This document shows, piece by piece, positions 1 through 8,138 of a DNA stretch of 47,493 nucleotides. Position 1 is the stretch's first letter. Each line of letters opens with the position of its first letter. The stretch spans positions 1 to 47,493 of the forward strand of contig FR901067.1 of the NCBI GenBank assembly GCA_000438295.1, written 5' to 3'. The position numbers and the translations under genes are program-made. The notes under the pieces are model-generated. The model worked only from the letters and a program-made list of their open reading frames with translations, was not told the origin of the DNA and did no database searches. The stretch comes from Clostridium sp. CAG:451. Lineage in GTDB: Bacteria; Bacillota_I; Bacilli_A; RF39; UBA660.

Positions 1-204
1 GTAACAGATATTGGTGGAATGTTTTATGGTTGTAGCAGTTTAACAAACTTAGATTTTAGAAAAGCTACATTTGATAAGGTAACTATTTATAGTAGTATGT
101 TTCAAAGTTCTCTATCTACTATAAACATAATAACTAAAGATGCAACTACTAAGAGTTGGTTAGAAGATAAATTAGGTGGTAAGGGAACTGTTACTATTGC
201 CTAG
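1..204 (+). CDS. BspA-like / DUF285 surface protein, C-terminal fragment
   Basis: The reading frame is open from the first base of the window to a TAG at 202-204, so this is the 3' end of a longer gene. The peptide carries the pattern of DUF285 / BspA-like leucine-rich repeats (a hydrophobic MFYGCSSLTNLDF unit, then a MFQSS unit). It closes with a short tail containing KSWLEDKLGGKGTVTIA. Proteins of this family are usually secreted or lipid-anchored and displayed on the cell surface. ATG at 19 is an internal methionine of a repeat (see GGMFYGCSS), not the start. No signal peptide or anchor can be judged because the 5' part is missing. The family call is fairly safe; ligand and role are unknown. 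Confidence 0.7.
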   Translation, partial: VTDIGGMFYGCSSLTNLDFRKATFDKVTIYSSMFQSSLSTINIITKDATTKSWLEDKLGGKGTVTIA

Positions 205-550
205 ATTATGGCGGAGTAAAAATTTATCGGAATAGACAACTAGGGTGACAAATACCTGATAATACTGAAGATAAATTATTACTTGAATATAAAAGTGGAA
301 CATTAGAATTAGAACTTTCAAATATAGAAAAGTCTAATTCTTTTTCTTTATCATTGTAAACGTAATTATCACCTAAATTATAAGAATTTAGATAATAATT
401 TAATATATTAACTCAATTTAAAAATATTCCATGTAACTTTAAGTATTGTTCTATATTATTGGTACATTCTATGGTAATAGTATAAAAAGATATATGAATA
501 GTAGACTTTTTCTAATATATAAATTATACTTTAGTAAAGGAGAAAATAAG
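205..550. other. gene-free stretch with a possible coding relic
   Basis: No intact gene lies between the DUF285 tail and the ABC transporter. From 249 to 359 one + frame is open for 36 codons (begins QIPDNTEDKLL, ends SFSLSL) but lacks a start codon and a ribosome binding site. It looks like a leftover of a gene end or chance in AT-rich DNA. The remainder is AT-rich and holds the candidate promoter of the ABC operon. Confidence 0.4.
459..486 (+). promoter_or_regulatory. candidate sigma-A promoter of the ABC exporter operon
   Basis: TTGGTA at 459-464, a 16-base spacer, then TATAAA at 481-486. This is the best-spaced pair upstream of the ATPase start at 551. A second pair, TAGACT (502-507) and TATACT (525-530), has perfect 17-base spacing but would start the RNA inside the ribosome binding site, so I prefer the upstream one. 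Confidence 0.4.
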
Positions 551-1447
551 ATGTTAAAAGTAGAAAATATTACTAAATACTATAACAAAAATAAAGCGGT
601 TGATAACTTATCATTTACCGTAGAAAAAGGAGAAATATTTGGACTTTTAGGTGAAAATGGAGCAGGGAAAACAACGACATTCAGAATAATCTTAGGACTT
701 ATTAACGCTTCAAGTGGTAATGTTACTTTAGATGGTAAAAAAATAGACTATAGTCTAACTGATAAAATAGGATATGTTACAGAAGAGAGAAGTTTACTTA
801 CTAAAATGACTGTTAAAGACCAAATACTACTTTATGGTGTTTTAAAAGGAATGAGCGAAGATAACATTCTAAAAGAGATGCGTAAGTGGTTAAAAAAATT
901 TCAAATAATAGACTATGAAAATAGAAAAATAAAAGAATTATCAAAAGGTAATCAACAAAAGATTCAATTTATTGCAGCAGTTATTAATAAGCCTAAACTA
1001 TTAATATTAGATGAACCATTCTCCGGTCTTGATCCTATTAATGTTGAAATGTTAAAAAAAGCAATTATAGAATTACAAGAAACTGGTTGCTCTATTATCT
1101 TTTCATCACATCAGATGGAACAGATAGAAGACTTTTGTGAAAAGCTTGTTATCTTATCTCATGGTAAAGTAGTAGTAGCTGGGTACTTAAAAGATATAAA
1201 GAATGAGTATAGAAAGAAAAATATTTTACTTAGAGGAGATAATCTTCCTCTTGATAAAATAAGAAAACTAAAAGGGGTTATTTCTTTAGAGGAACATAGG
1301 GGAGAATACTTAGTAAAGATAGAAAGTCTAGATATAGCAGATTCAATCTTTAAAATAGTAAAAGACTATAATATTACTAAATATGATGTAACAGAACCAA
1401 CTCTAAATGAAATATTTATTGAGAAAGTAGGTGTTAATAATGACTAG
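551..1447 (+). CDS. ABC transporter ATP-binding protein, YhaQ/NatA type
   Basis: ATPase subunit of an ABC-2 exporter, 298 aa. Walker A GENGAGKTT is at residues 34-42, the signature is LSKGNQQK (130-137, a common variant of LSGGQ in this subfamily), Walker B LLILDEP at 150-156, and the switch His is H187. Residues after about 215 form the DUF4162-like C-terminal region typical of YhaQ/NatA-type ATPases. I chose ATG 551 because AAAGGAG sits at 537-543; the frame is open further upstream (to 446) but has no ribosome binding site there. The next gene overlaps by 8 bases and encodes the membrane partner, so the two are co-translated. By analogy with NatAB/YhaQP the pair may export sodium ions or a small toxic compound; the substrate cannot be read from the sequence. 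Confidence 0.9.
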   Translation: MLKVENITKYYNKNKAVDNLSFTVEKGEIFGLLGENGAGKTTTFRIILGLINASSGNVTLDGKKIDYSLTDKIGYVTEERSLLTKMTVKDQILLYGVLKGMSEDNILKEMRKWLKKFQIIDYENRKIKELSKGNQQKIQFIAAVINKPKLLILDEPFSGLDPINVEMLKKAIIELQETGCSIIFSSHQMEQIEDFCEKLVILSHGKVVVAGYLKDIKNEYRKKNILLRGDNLPLDKIRKLKGVISLEEHRGEYLVKIESLDIADSIFKIVKDYNITKYDVTEPTLNEIFIEKVGVNND

Positions 1448-2720
1448 AAAGTTTTTCTACCTTATGAAGCTAAGCTTTAATAAAAAATTAAAATCTAAAT
1501 GGTTTATTGCTGTTAATATAATACTTGCTCTATCACTATTTACCTTATTTAATCTAAACTCAATTATAACTTTCTTTGGAGGTGAATTTGATAAACCATT
1601 AAAAATACTTGTTTATGATAAGACTAATATCTCTTATCCTTATTTAAAAAATAATATAGATAGTTTAACTAGTGAGTTAGAAGATAAAAAAATAGTAGTA
1701 AAAAGTGTTAGTAATGAAAATAAAAAGATAAAAGATGATGAGATACTAATAAGTCTTAATCTAGATGATAACTTGTTAAAAGCTAAAGTTATTAGTGATA
1801 AAAAGATAGATAGTAGTGTATATCAAGTAATTTATCAAGGTTTAAATGCTACTAAACAACAAGTACTTATGGAAAGACTAAATCTAGATACTAATACTTT
1901 AGCATTATTATCTACTAGTGTAGATATTGACCGAGTAGTCTTAAGTGATAAAAAGAGTCAAGATGAAAATATGTCACTAGTGATGAGTACAGTTTTTCCT
2001 AGTTTAATACTACCATTCTTTATGTTAATTATCTTTCTAGTTCAAATGGTAGGAGGAGAAATTTGTGAAGAGAAGACTACTAAGAGTATGGAAATAATTA
2101 TTTCTAATGTAAGTCCTAAAGTTCATCTTTTAGCAAAGATAATAGCTAATAACTTATTTGTCTTACTACAAGCTTTATTACTATTTATCTATGGTTTAAT
2201 TGCTTTCTTTATTAGTAGTAGGAATGGAAGTTTAAATATTCCTAGTGAAATAACTAGTATTTGGGATAGTCTATCTGCTAGTGGTTTAATTAATGATATA
2301 GTGTCATTACTACCGATGTTATTAGTCTTAATTATTTTATCATTCTTAGCTTATTCACTACTAGCTGGTATTCTTGCTTCTATGACTACTAATATAGAAG
2401 ACTTTCAACAGTTACAAACTCCTATTGTTTTTATTCTTTTAGCAGGTTACTATCTAGCAATTATGGCTGGTATGTTTCAAGGTAGTATTTTCTTAAAAAT
2501 AGCAGGTTATATTCCATTAATCTCTTGCCTTTTAGCCCCAACTTTATATATAATGGGAGAGATAAGTATATTAGATATTTTAATAGCTATTATCTTATTA
2601 ATTGGTCTTTTATATCTACTTATTAGGTATGGTATGAAAATATATAAAGTAGGTATTTTAAATTATTCCAATGAAAAGGTATGGTCTAAATTTATAAAGG
2701 CATTTAGAAAGGAAGAGTAA
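1440..2720 (+). CDS. ABC-2 type exporter permease, YhaP/NatB type
   Basis: Membrane subunit, 426 aa, paired with the preceding ATPase. There is one membrane helix near residues 21-46, then a soluble loop of about 140 residues (probably extracellular), then about five helices in the C-terminal half starting near residue 185. The cytoplasmic stretch after the second helix, GGEICEEKTTKSMEIIISN, is the hallmark of NatB/YhaP-type ABC-2 permeases. Start ATG 1440 overlaps the end of the ATPase gene; AGGTG a few bases upstream serves as ribosome binding site. The substrate is unknown. Confidence 0.88.
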   Translation: MTRKFFYLMKLSFNKKLKSKWFIAVNIILALSLFTLFNLNSIITFFGGEFDKPLKILVYDKTNISYPYLKNNIDSLTSELEDKKIVVKSVSNENKKIKDDEILISLNLDDNLLKAKVISDKKIDSSVYQVIYQGLNATKQQVLMERLNLDTNTLALLSTSVDIDRVVLSDKKSQDENMSLVMSTVFPSLILPFFMLIIFLVQMVGGEICEEKTTKSMEIIISNVSPKVHLLAKIIANNLFVLLQALLLFIYGLIAFFISSRNGSLNIPSEITSIWDSLSASGLINDIVSLLPMLLVLIILSFLAYSLLAGILASMTTNIEDFQQLQTPIVFILLAGYYLAIMAGMFQGSIFLKIAGYIPLISCLLAPTLYIMGEISILDILIAIILLIGLLYLLIRYGMKIYKVGILNYSNEKVWSKFIKAFRKEE

Positions 2721-2727
2721 AAAGAAT

Positions 2728-3645
2728 ATGGCAAAGATTGTGATTATTGGTTTGGGACATGTTGGACTATCTTATTTAGAAAAGTTAGTGTTTGATAAGT
2801 CTATTAGTGGAGAAGTGGTATTAATTGATAAAGATGTAGAAAAATTAAAGGGAGAAATACTTGACTTAGAACAAGGAATGACTTTAATAGATTCATCATT
2901 AACAATTAAGATAGGAAATTATCAGGCTTTAAATGATGCTGATATATGTGTCTTAGCACTTGGACTTCCTCAAAGTAAGAAAAGCAGATTAGAAGATTTA
3001 GCTGGTGCTAGTAAAATGGTTAAAGAAGTGACAGATTCTATTGCTGAAACCTCATTTGCTGGTGTTATCTTAGTAGCTACTAATCCAGTTGATGTTATAA
3101 GTCAGTTAACAGCTACTTATTTGTCTTATCCTTATCAAAAAGTAATTGGTACTGGTACTATGTTAGATACTATTAGATTAAAGAGTCTGATTAGTAAAAA
3201 GATAAGTATTTCTAGTAATGATATTAATCTTTATGTTTTAGGAGAACATGGTAATAGTCAGTTTGTTTATTATAACAATGCTAATATTGCCATGTCATCT
3301 CTAAGGAATTACTTAACTAAAGAAGAGAAAGATGAGTTTTCCTCTATTACTAAGAAAATGGGTGGAATGATAGTATCTTCTAAAGGTTATACTTCACATG
3401 GTATTGGTTGTTGTCTTTTAGAACTTACTAAAGTAATTTTAAATGATGAAAAGAAAATCTATCCAGTTTCTAATTATCAGAGTGATTATGATTTATATTT
3501 TTCGATGCCAGCGGTTATTGGAAAAGAAGGTATTATAAAACAAATACCAGTTAAATTAAATGAAGAAGAGGAAAAACAATTAGTAATGGTTACTAAAGTC
3601 TTAAGACAAGCAGTAGATGAAGTACTGCCACCAGAGTTGTATTAG
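2728..3645 (+). CDS. ldh: L-lactate dehydrogenase / L-2-hydroxyacid dehydrogenase
   Basis: NAD-dependent dehydrogenase of the LDH/MDH family, 305 aa, reducing pyruvate (or a related 2-keto acid) to regenerate NAD+ in fermentation. The Rossmann motif GLGHVG is at 8-13. The catalytic set is in place: R87 on the mobile loop, D147 and R150, and H174 in GEHGNSQ. The loop residue Q82 (Q, not R) favours lactate over malate. The loop LGLPQSKKSRLED departs from the usual AGAPQKPGETRLD, so a bulkier hydroxyacid such as 2-hydroxyisocaproate is possible. It follows the ABC operon by 7 bases and probably shares its transcript. Confidence 0.82.
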   Translation: MAKIVIIGLGHVGLSYLEKLVFDKSISGEVVLIDKDVEKLKGEILDLEQGMTLIDSSLTIKIGNYQALNDADICVLALGLPQSKKSRLEDLAGASKMVKEVTDSIAETSFAGVILVATNPVDVISQLTATYLSYPYQKVIGTGTMLDTIRLKSLISKKISISSNDINLYVLGEHGNSQFVYYNNANIAMSSLRNYLTKEEKDEFSSITKKMGGMIVSSKGYTSHGIGCCLLELTKVILNDEKKIYPVSNYQSDYDLYFSMPAVIGKEGIIKQIPVKLNEEEEKQLVMVTKVLRQAVDEVLPPELY

Positions 3646-3657
3646 GAGGAAGAGTTT

Positions 3658-3972
3658 ATGGTTAATTTTATATATTTAGTAGTTTTATGTTTATTAGTAG
3701 CAATAGTTTGTGTTAGTTGTTATAAATTTTTTAGAGCAAAAAGATGGAAAGAAGCAATTAGTAGTTTACTTTATATACTATTAGTAGTAATTACTTCAAT
3801 CATATTTTTTGGTGGAAGATTAAATGTTTTAGAGTTTGACTACTTAATTAATTCTTTAAAGACTGGTAATATATTTGGAATAATAGTTTTAATTTTACAG
3901 ATATTATTAGTCATTGTCACTGTTATTAGTTATTATGAAGTTATTAAATTAACTAAGAGTGAAAAGAAATAA
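3658..3972 (+). CDS. small integral membrane protein, unknown
   Basis: 104 aa with three predicted membrane helices (about 4-22, 35-52, 72-93) and a short Lys-rich tail. A strong ribosome binding site (AGGAGGAAGAG) precedes ATG 3658, and an intrinsic terminator follows at once, so this is a real gene closing the transcript that began at 551. I do not recognise the family. The positive segment RAKRWKEA between helices 1 and 2 suggests that loop is cytoplasmic. Confidence 0.65.
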   Translation: MVNFIYLVVLCLLVAIVCVSCYKFFRAKRWKEAISSLLYILLVVITSIIFFGGRLNVLEFDYLINSLKTGNIFGIIVLILQILLVIVTVISYYEVIKLTKSEKK

Positions 3973-3979
3973 ATGTATT

Positions 3980-4017
3980 GTTCTTCTACTAGTTTGTCTA
4001 AGAAGAACTTTTCTTTT
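3980..4017 (+). terminator. intrinsic terminator after the ABC-ldh operon
   Basis: GTTCTTCT (3980-3987) pairs perfectly with AGAAGAAC (4001-4008), followed by TTTTCTTTT. It ends the upstream operon 8 bases after its last stop codon. Confidence 0.8.
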
Positions 4018-4325
4018 GCTAATATAAATAATATAAAATTTTCATCGTGCATAGTTGTTCCTTTCTTATATATTGTTTTTATCATGAAAAAGTTGGACTA
4101 TCTTACTACTAGACACTTTAAAAGCAAAACAGGCAAATATTGTAAATTGAAAAGATGTAACTAAGGAAAATGATAAATTAACTATAGCAAAATAATAAAT
4201 TCCTATTATCATACTAGCTGAAAATTAAAAATTACCTTTTCAAAGTAGAAATTTAAACTTTACACCACTTTACATTAAAAATAACAAAATGTAAAAAAAT
4301 GTCTTGCAAAGTAAGTGTAAATCTA
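4018..4325. other. intergenic region before the division cluster
   Basis: No gene is supported here. The sequence is AT-rich. One AAAGTGG element on the - strand (CCACTTT at 4265-4271) and a related AAAGTAAGTG at 4308-4317 lie upstream of the promoter. They resemble the MraZ boxes downstream but are not arranged in 10-base register. Confidence 0.4.
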
Positions 4326-4354
4326 TTTACAAAAAAATAGAGATTAGGTATTAT
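4326..4354 (+). promoter_or_regulatory. sigma-A promoter of the division (dcw) cluster
   Basis: TTTACA at 4326-4331, a 17-base spacer, TATTAT at 4349-4354 (overlapping TATAAT one step further). It lies directly upstream of the repeated boxes at 4361-4390, so transcription would start inside them. Confidence 0.7.
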
Positions 4355-4360
4355 AATAAT

Positions 4361-4390
4361 AAGCAGTGGAATAAAGTGGAGCAAAGTAGG
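4361..4390 (+). promoter_or_regulatory. MraZ-type operator, three 10-bp repeats
   Basis: Three successive decamers in exact 10-base register: aagcaGTGGA, ataaaGTGGA, gcaaaGTAGG. MraZ proteins bind arrays of GTGG-type boxes spaced one helical turn apart at the head of the dcw cluster, with consensus near AAAGTGG in Mollicutes. Position just after the -10 fits repression or activation of the rsmH operon. The regulator gene mraZ, normally next, is not present in this window. Confidence 0.7.
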
Positions 4391-4680
4391 GGGATTGTTA
4401 TTTTATGGCTAATTAGCTTGGAACGAAGTGATTCTAAAGACTTAAAACCGTAACTAACAAGCTTTCTCTTCTACCTTTATAAAAATTAAAAAGACGATTT
4501 AATCTTTATATTAGGGGTCGCCACTTGCTACTTAGACAAGTAAAAAGTTATCTATCATCGCTACTTAATATATCTACTAAAGAGTGTATAGTAGAAAAAT
4601 TTAAAATCAGGAAAAGTAGGATGATAAAGAACTAATACTACTATATCCACAAATAAAACTAGCGGAAGGACTGTTTAATA
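4391..4680 (+). other. long untranslated leader of rsmH, possibly structured RNA
   Basis: 290 bases separate the operator from rsmH and all three + frames are full of stops. Several complementary segments suggest folding: AGCTTG (4415-4420) with CAAGCT (4458-4463), ACTTG with CAAGT around 4523-4541, and TATAGTAG (4587-4594) with CTACTATA (4638-4645). It does not match the parts of RNase P RNA, tmRNA, SRP RNA or T-box leaders I can recall. It may be a decayed mraZ position or a leader RNA. Confidence 0.4.
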
Positions 4681-5613
4681 ATGAAAGAAATACATAAAAG
4701 TGTTTTACTACAAGAAGCAATAGATTCTCTTTCTTTAAAAGAAGATGATGTAGCCGTTGATATGACTTTAGGTTTTGCTGGACATAGTAGTGAAATATTA
4801 AAGAGAATAAAAAAGGGATACTTATTCGCCTTCGATCAGGATAGTGAAGTTTTTACCTATAGTAGAAATCGTCTTAATGCTATAGGTAATAACTTTGAAT
4901 TAATTCATGCTAATTTTAGTGAAGCAAAAGAAGAACTTTTAAAAAGGAATATTACTAAAGTAGACGCTATACTATATGACCTTGGAGTATCAAGTTATCA
5001 GTTAGATAATAAAGAGCGTGGCTTTAGTTATAACAATGATGCTGTTCTTGATATGCGAATGAATAGAGATAATCAACTAACTGCTAAAATAGTAGTTAAT
5101 ACCTATAGTGAACAAGATCTTACAAGAATCTTTAAACTATATGGAGAAAGTAAGTTTGCAAGAAATATTGCAAGAAATATTGTTAATAAAAGGAAAGAAA
5201 AAGAAATAAATACAACCTTAGAACTTGTTTCTATAATCAAAGAAGCTGTACCAATTAAAGAAAGATTAAAGAAACATCCGGCTAAACAAATATTTCAAGC
5301 GATAAGAATAGAAGTTAATAAAGAATTAGATGTTTTAGTATCATCACTAAATGACTCATTAGACTTACTTAATGTAGGAGGAAGACTAGCAGTCATAACT
5401 TTTCATTCCTTAGAAGATAAAATAGTAAAAGATACTTTTAGAAAAGTAAGTGAGACAGACTCCCTTAGTAAAGGACTTCCTAATATACCAGAAGATAAAT
5501 TACCAGACTTTAAAATAATAACTAAGAAAGGAATAGTACCAACTGATAAGGAAGAAGCAGAAAATCATAGAGCTCATAGTGCTAGACTAAGAGTAATAGA
5601 AAGAATAAAATAG
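4681..5613 (+). CDS. rsmH: 16S rRNA (cytosine1402-N4)-methyltransferase RsmH
   Basis: 310 aa, the normal family length. It methylates the N4 of C1402 in the ribosomal P site. The SAM-binding motif DMTLGFAGHS is near 27-36. YDLGVSSYQLD and the GFSYNNDAVLDMRM segment follow, and the C-terminal part has FHSLEDKIVKDTF and NHRAHSARLRVIE, all diagnostic of RsmH (MraW). The ribosome binding site GGAAGGA precedes ATG 4681. It is the first gene of the division cluster, a place normally second after mraZ. Confidence 0.96.
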   Translation: MKEIHKSVLLQEAIDSLSLKEDDVAVDMTLGFAGHSSEILKRIKKGYLFAFDQDSEVFTYSRNRLNAIGNNFELIHANFSEAKEELLKRNITKVDAILYDLGVSSYQLDNKERGFSYNNDAVLDMRMNRDNQLTAKIVVNTYSEQDLTRIFKLYGESKFARNIARNIVNKRKEKEINTTLELVSIIKEAVPIKERLKKHPAKQIFQAIRIEVNKELDVLVSSLNDSLDLLNVGGRLAVITFHSLEDKIVKDTFRKVSETDSLSKGLPNIPEDKLPDFKIITKKGIVPTDKEEAENHRAHSARLRVIERIK

Positions 5614-5629
5614 AAAGGACTTGGTTTAT

Positions 5630-5935
5630 ATGGCAAGAAAAAAAGTGAAAAAAAGAATCAAGATGAGTAAATTTGAACGCTTACTCTATATTTTTGCTAT
5701 TACTTTATTAGTAAGTTTGCCAATAACCATCGTTTTTTCAAAAGCTACTTTATCACAAATTAATTTTGAAGTAGAAAAACAAAAGAAATTAATAGAAGCT
5801 CAGAATAAAACTAATGAAAGCTTATCTATGAAAATAAATGAATTAGCATCACTTGATAAAATAGAAGAGGTTGCTAAAAGTGAGGGATTAAGTTATAATA
5901 ATAATAATATAAAGAATGTAGAAGATGAAAAATAG
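5630..5935 (+). CDS. ftsL: FtsL-like division protein
   Basis: 101 aa, single-pass membrane protein: a very basic cytoplasmic N-terminus (ARKKVKKRIK), one helix near 19-40, then an extracellular heptad-rich coiled coil (about 45-80). This is the FtsL/DivIC architecture, and its place between rsmH and the division PBP is that of ftsL. FtsL recruits and activates the septal synthase. ATG 5630 is preferred over TTG 5621 because AAAGGA at 5614-5619 is then well spaced. Its 3' end is followed closely by the PBP gene. FtsL diverges fast, so the call leans on position and topology. Confidence 0.78.
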   Translation: MARKKVKKRIKMSKFERLLYIFAITLLVSLPITIVFSKATLSQINFEVEKQKKLIEAQNKTNESLSMKINELASLDKIEEVAKSEGLSYNNNNIKNVEDEK

Positions 5936-5945
5936 GGGTGAAACT

Positions 5946-8081
5946 ATGCGAAAAAAGAAACCTAGAAATACTGTTAAACTAAGTAAGTTATTTATAGTAG
6001 GTTCTCTTTTTTTGTTTGCTTTAATGATTGCAAGAGTAGTACAACTTGGACTATCTAAAGATGTGGATGGAGTAAACTTACAGTCACTAGCTAGTAAAAG
6101 AACTACTAAGACTGATACTATTAAAGCCCAAAGAGGAACTATCTATACTAGTGATAATGAAGTGCTTGCTCAAAATGTTTCTTCTTATAAATTAATCGCT
6201 TATCTAGATTCTAAAAGAACTACTAATAAAAGTAAACCTCAACATGTTGTAGATAAAGACTTAACAGCTGAAAAGTTAGCACCTATTCTTGGAATTAGTA
6301 AAGAAGAAATATTAACTTATCTAAATAAAAAAAATGTTTATCAAACAGAGTTTGGTAGTAAGGGAAAAGGGTTAACTGAATTAACTAAAGAGAAAATAGA
6401 AGCTTTAAATCTTCCTGGATTAGGCTTTGAAGAAAGTTTTAAAAGATATTATCCTAAAGGAGATTTCTTATCCTATATAGTGGGTTATGCTAAAGATGAT
6501 AGTGATAATAGTACTATTAAAGGAGAAATGGGACTAGAGAAGTATTATGATAAAACTTTATCAGGAACTGATGGTTATACTACTTATCAGAAAGACTTAA
6601 GAGGTTATAAGATAGCTGGTACTAAAGAAGTAAGTAAAAAGGCAGAAGATGGGAAAAATATCTATCTAACTATTAATAATAATATTCAGTTCTTTGTCGA
6701 GCAAGCCTTAGATGAAGCAGAGAAAACATCATCATTTGAATGGTTTACTATCATGGTAGCTGATGCTAATACAGGAGCAATTTTAGCAACTGCCACTTCA
6801 CCTTCATTTGATCCTAATAAAAGAAATATGACTAACTATTTAGACCTTAATATTGCTCTTCCTTACGAACCAGGTAGTACTATGAAGATATTTACCTATA
6901 TGGCTGCCATGGAAAATGGTGTCTATAATGGAAATGAAACTTATCACTCAGGTGTATACGTAACTAAAGATGGAACCGAAATAGGTGACTGGAATAGAGC
7001 TGGTTGGGGTGATATAACTTTTGATAAAGGTTTTGCTCTATCTAGTAACGTTGGGGTTATTAACTTAATTGAAAGACATATGAATGCTAGTATGTTAAGA
7101 AGCTACTTTAAGAAACTAGGCTTTTCTAAGAAGACAGGTATAACTTTACCTAATGAAACGACTGGTAAACTAGACTTTAAATATGAAACAGAAATATTTA
7201 ATGCTGGATTTGGTCAAGGTATAACAACAACACCTATTCAAAATATTCAAGCTTTAACATCACTAACTAATAAAGGGGTAATGTTAAAACCATATATTGT
7301 TTCTAAGATAGTAGATCCTAATACCAATGAAACTATCTATGAAGGAAAAAGGACAGAAGTAAATAAAGTAGCTAGTGAAGAGACAGTTAACAAGATGAAA
7401 GACTTAATGTGGGAGACTGTTAATGGTCATGGTAATACAGGAGCAGGTTATAGACTAGAAGGTTATGACTTAATCGGAAAAACAGGTACTGCTCAAATAG
7501 CTGATGAAAATGGTAGTGGTTATTTATCTGGTAGTAGTGATATAATCTCATCTTTCGCTGGTGTTTATCCAAAAGAAGACTCTAAAGTAATTATTTATGC
7601 ATCTGTTAAAAGACCAGCTGAAGGTAAACAAAAAGTTATTTGGGATGCTATTAAAGAAATAGTAGTTAATATAAGTAAATACTATGGAACAAGTCCAACT
7701 GATGAGGTTGTCTCTAAACTAACAACGTATAAATTACCATCATATAAAAATAAAAATATTAATACAGTACGGGAAGATTTAACTAAGAAAGGTATGCAGA
7801 TAGTAACAATTGGTAATGGGGATAAAGTTGTTTCTCAGTATCCTAGTGCTAATGAGAAACTTACTACTAACTCTAAAGTCTTTATAATTACTAATGATAC
7901 CAATCTAACCGTACCAGATGTAACTGGTTTATCTAGGAAACAAGCAGAGGAAGTATTAAAACTACTTGATATAACACCAACCTTAGAAGGTAGTGGTTAT
8001 GTTGTAGAACAAAGTGTTCCAGCTGGGACAAAAATAGAAAAAGGGATGAGTTTAACCCTTAAACTAGCAAAAAAATTCTAG
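5946..8081 (+). CDS. division penicillin-binding protein with two PASTA domains (PBP2b type)
   Basis: 711 aa class B PBP, a transpeptidase that cross-links septal peptidoglycan. Short cytoplasmic tail, membrane helix about 14-34, PBP dimerisation domain about 50-235 (RGTIYTSDNEVLA at 63-75), transpeptidase domain about 265-580. Active-site motifs: S311-T-M-K314, S366-S-N368 and K512-T-G514, all intact. Two PASTA domains close the protein (about 594-651 and 652-710). This is the Bacillus PBP2b / pneumococcal PBP2x layout. ATG 5946 is chosen because AGGGGTG lies just before it; the frame is open to 5925. It sits after ftsL and before ftsA; no mraY, murD, ftsW or murG intervenes. Confidence 0.94.
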   Translation: MRKKKPRNTVKLSKLFIVGSLFLFALMIARVVQLGLSKDVDGVNLQSLASKRTTKTDTIKAQRGTIYTSDNEVLAQNVSSYKLIAYLDSKRTTNKSKPQHVVDKDLTAEKLAPILGISKEEILTYLNKKNVYQTEFGSKGKGLTELTKEKIEALNLPGLGFEESFKRYYPKGDFLSYIVGYAKDDSDNSTIKGEMGLEKYYDKTLSGTDGYTTYQKDLRGYKIAGTKEVSKKAEDGKNIYLTINNNIQFFVEQALDEAEKTSSFEWFTIMVADANTGAILATATSPSFDPNKRNMTNYLDLNIALPYEPGSTMKIFTYMAAMENGVYNGNETYHSGVYVTKDGTEIGDWNRAGWGDITFDKGFALSSNVGVINLIERHMNASMLRSYFKKLGFSKKTGITLPNETTGKLDFKYETEIFNAGFGQGITTTPIQNIQALTSLTNKGVMLKPYIVSKIVDPNTNETIYEGKRTEVNKVASEETVNKMKDLMWETVNGHGNTGAGYRLEGYDLIGKTGTAQIADENGSGYLSGSSDIISSFAGVYPKEDSKVIIYASVKRPAEGKQKVIWDAIKEIVVNISKYYGTSPTDEVVSKLTTYKLPSYKNKNINTVREDLTKKGMQIVTIGNGDKVVSQYPSANEKLTTNSKVFIITNDTNLTVPDVTGLSRKQAEEVLKLLDITPTLEGSGYVVEQSVPAGTKIEKGMSLTLKLAKKF

Positions 8082-8087
8082 AAACTC

Positions 8088-8116
8088 TTTTAAAGATAAG
8101 AACTTTATAGTATAAT
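8088..8116 (+). promoter_or_regulatory. candidate promoter for ftsA-ftsZ
   Basis: A perfect TATAAT at 8111-8116 with a weak -35 (TTTTAA, 8088-8093) at 17 bases. It lies in the 57-base gap before ftsA and would let ftsAZ be expressed apart from the PBP operon. Confidence 0.55.
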
Positions 8117-8138
8117 GAAGAAAGATAGGGGTGATTAA

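Noticed and set aside
3973..4164. 63-codon + frame right after the small membrane protein
   Set aside because: It begins with no ribosome binding site and runs through a perfect terminator hairpin with T run at 3980-4017; the peptide is low-complexity.
4391..4680. Hidden or frameshifted mraZ between operator and rsmH
   Set aside because: All three + frames have frequent stops and no stretch resembles the MraZ motif; the space is also shorter than a normal mraZ.
4391..4680. RNase P RNA, tmRNA, SRP RNA or T-box in the rsmH leader
   Set aside because: None of the conserved cores I know (for example GAGGAAAGTCC, or the T-box sequence) is present.
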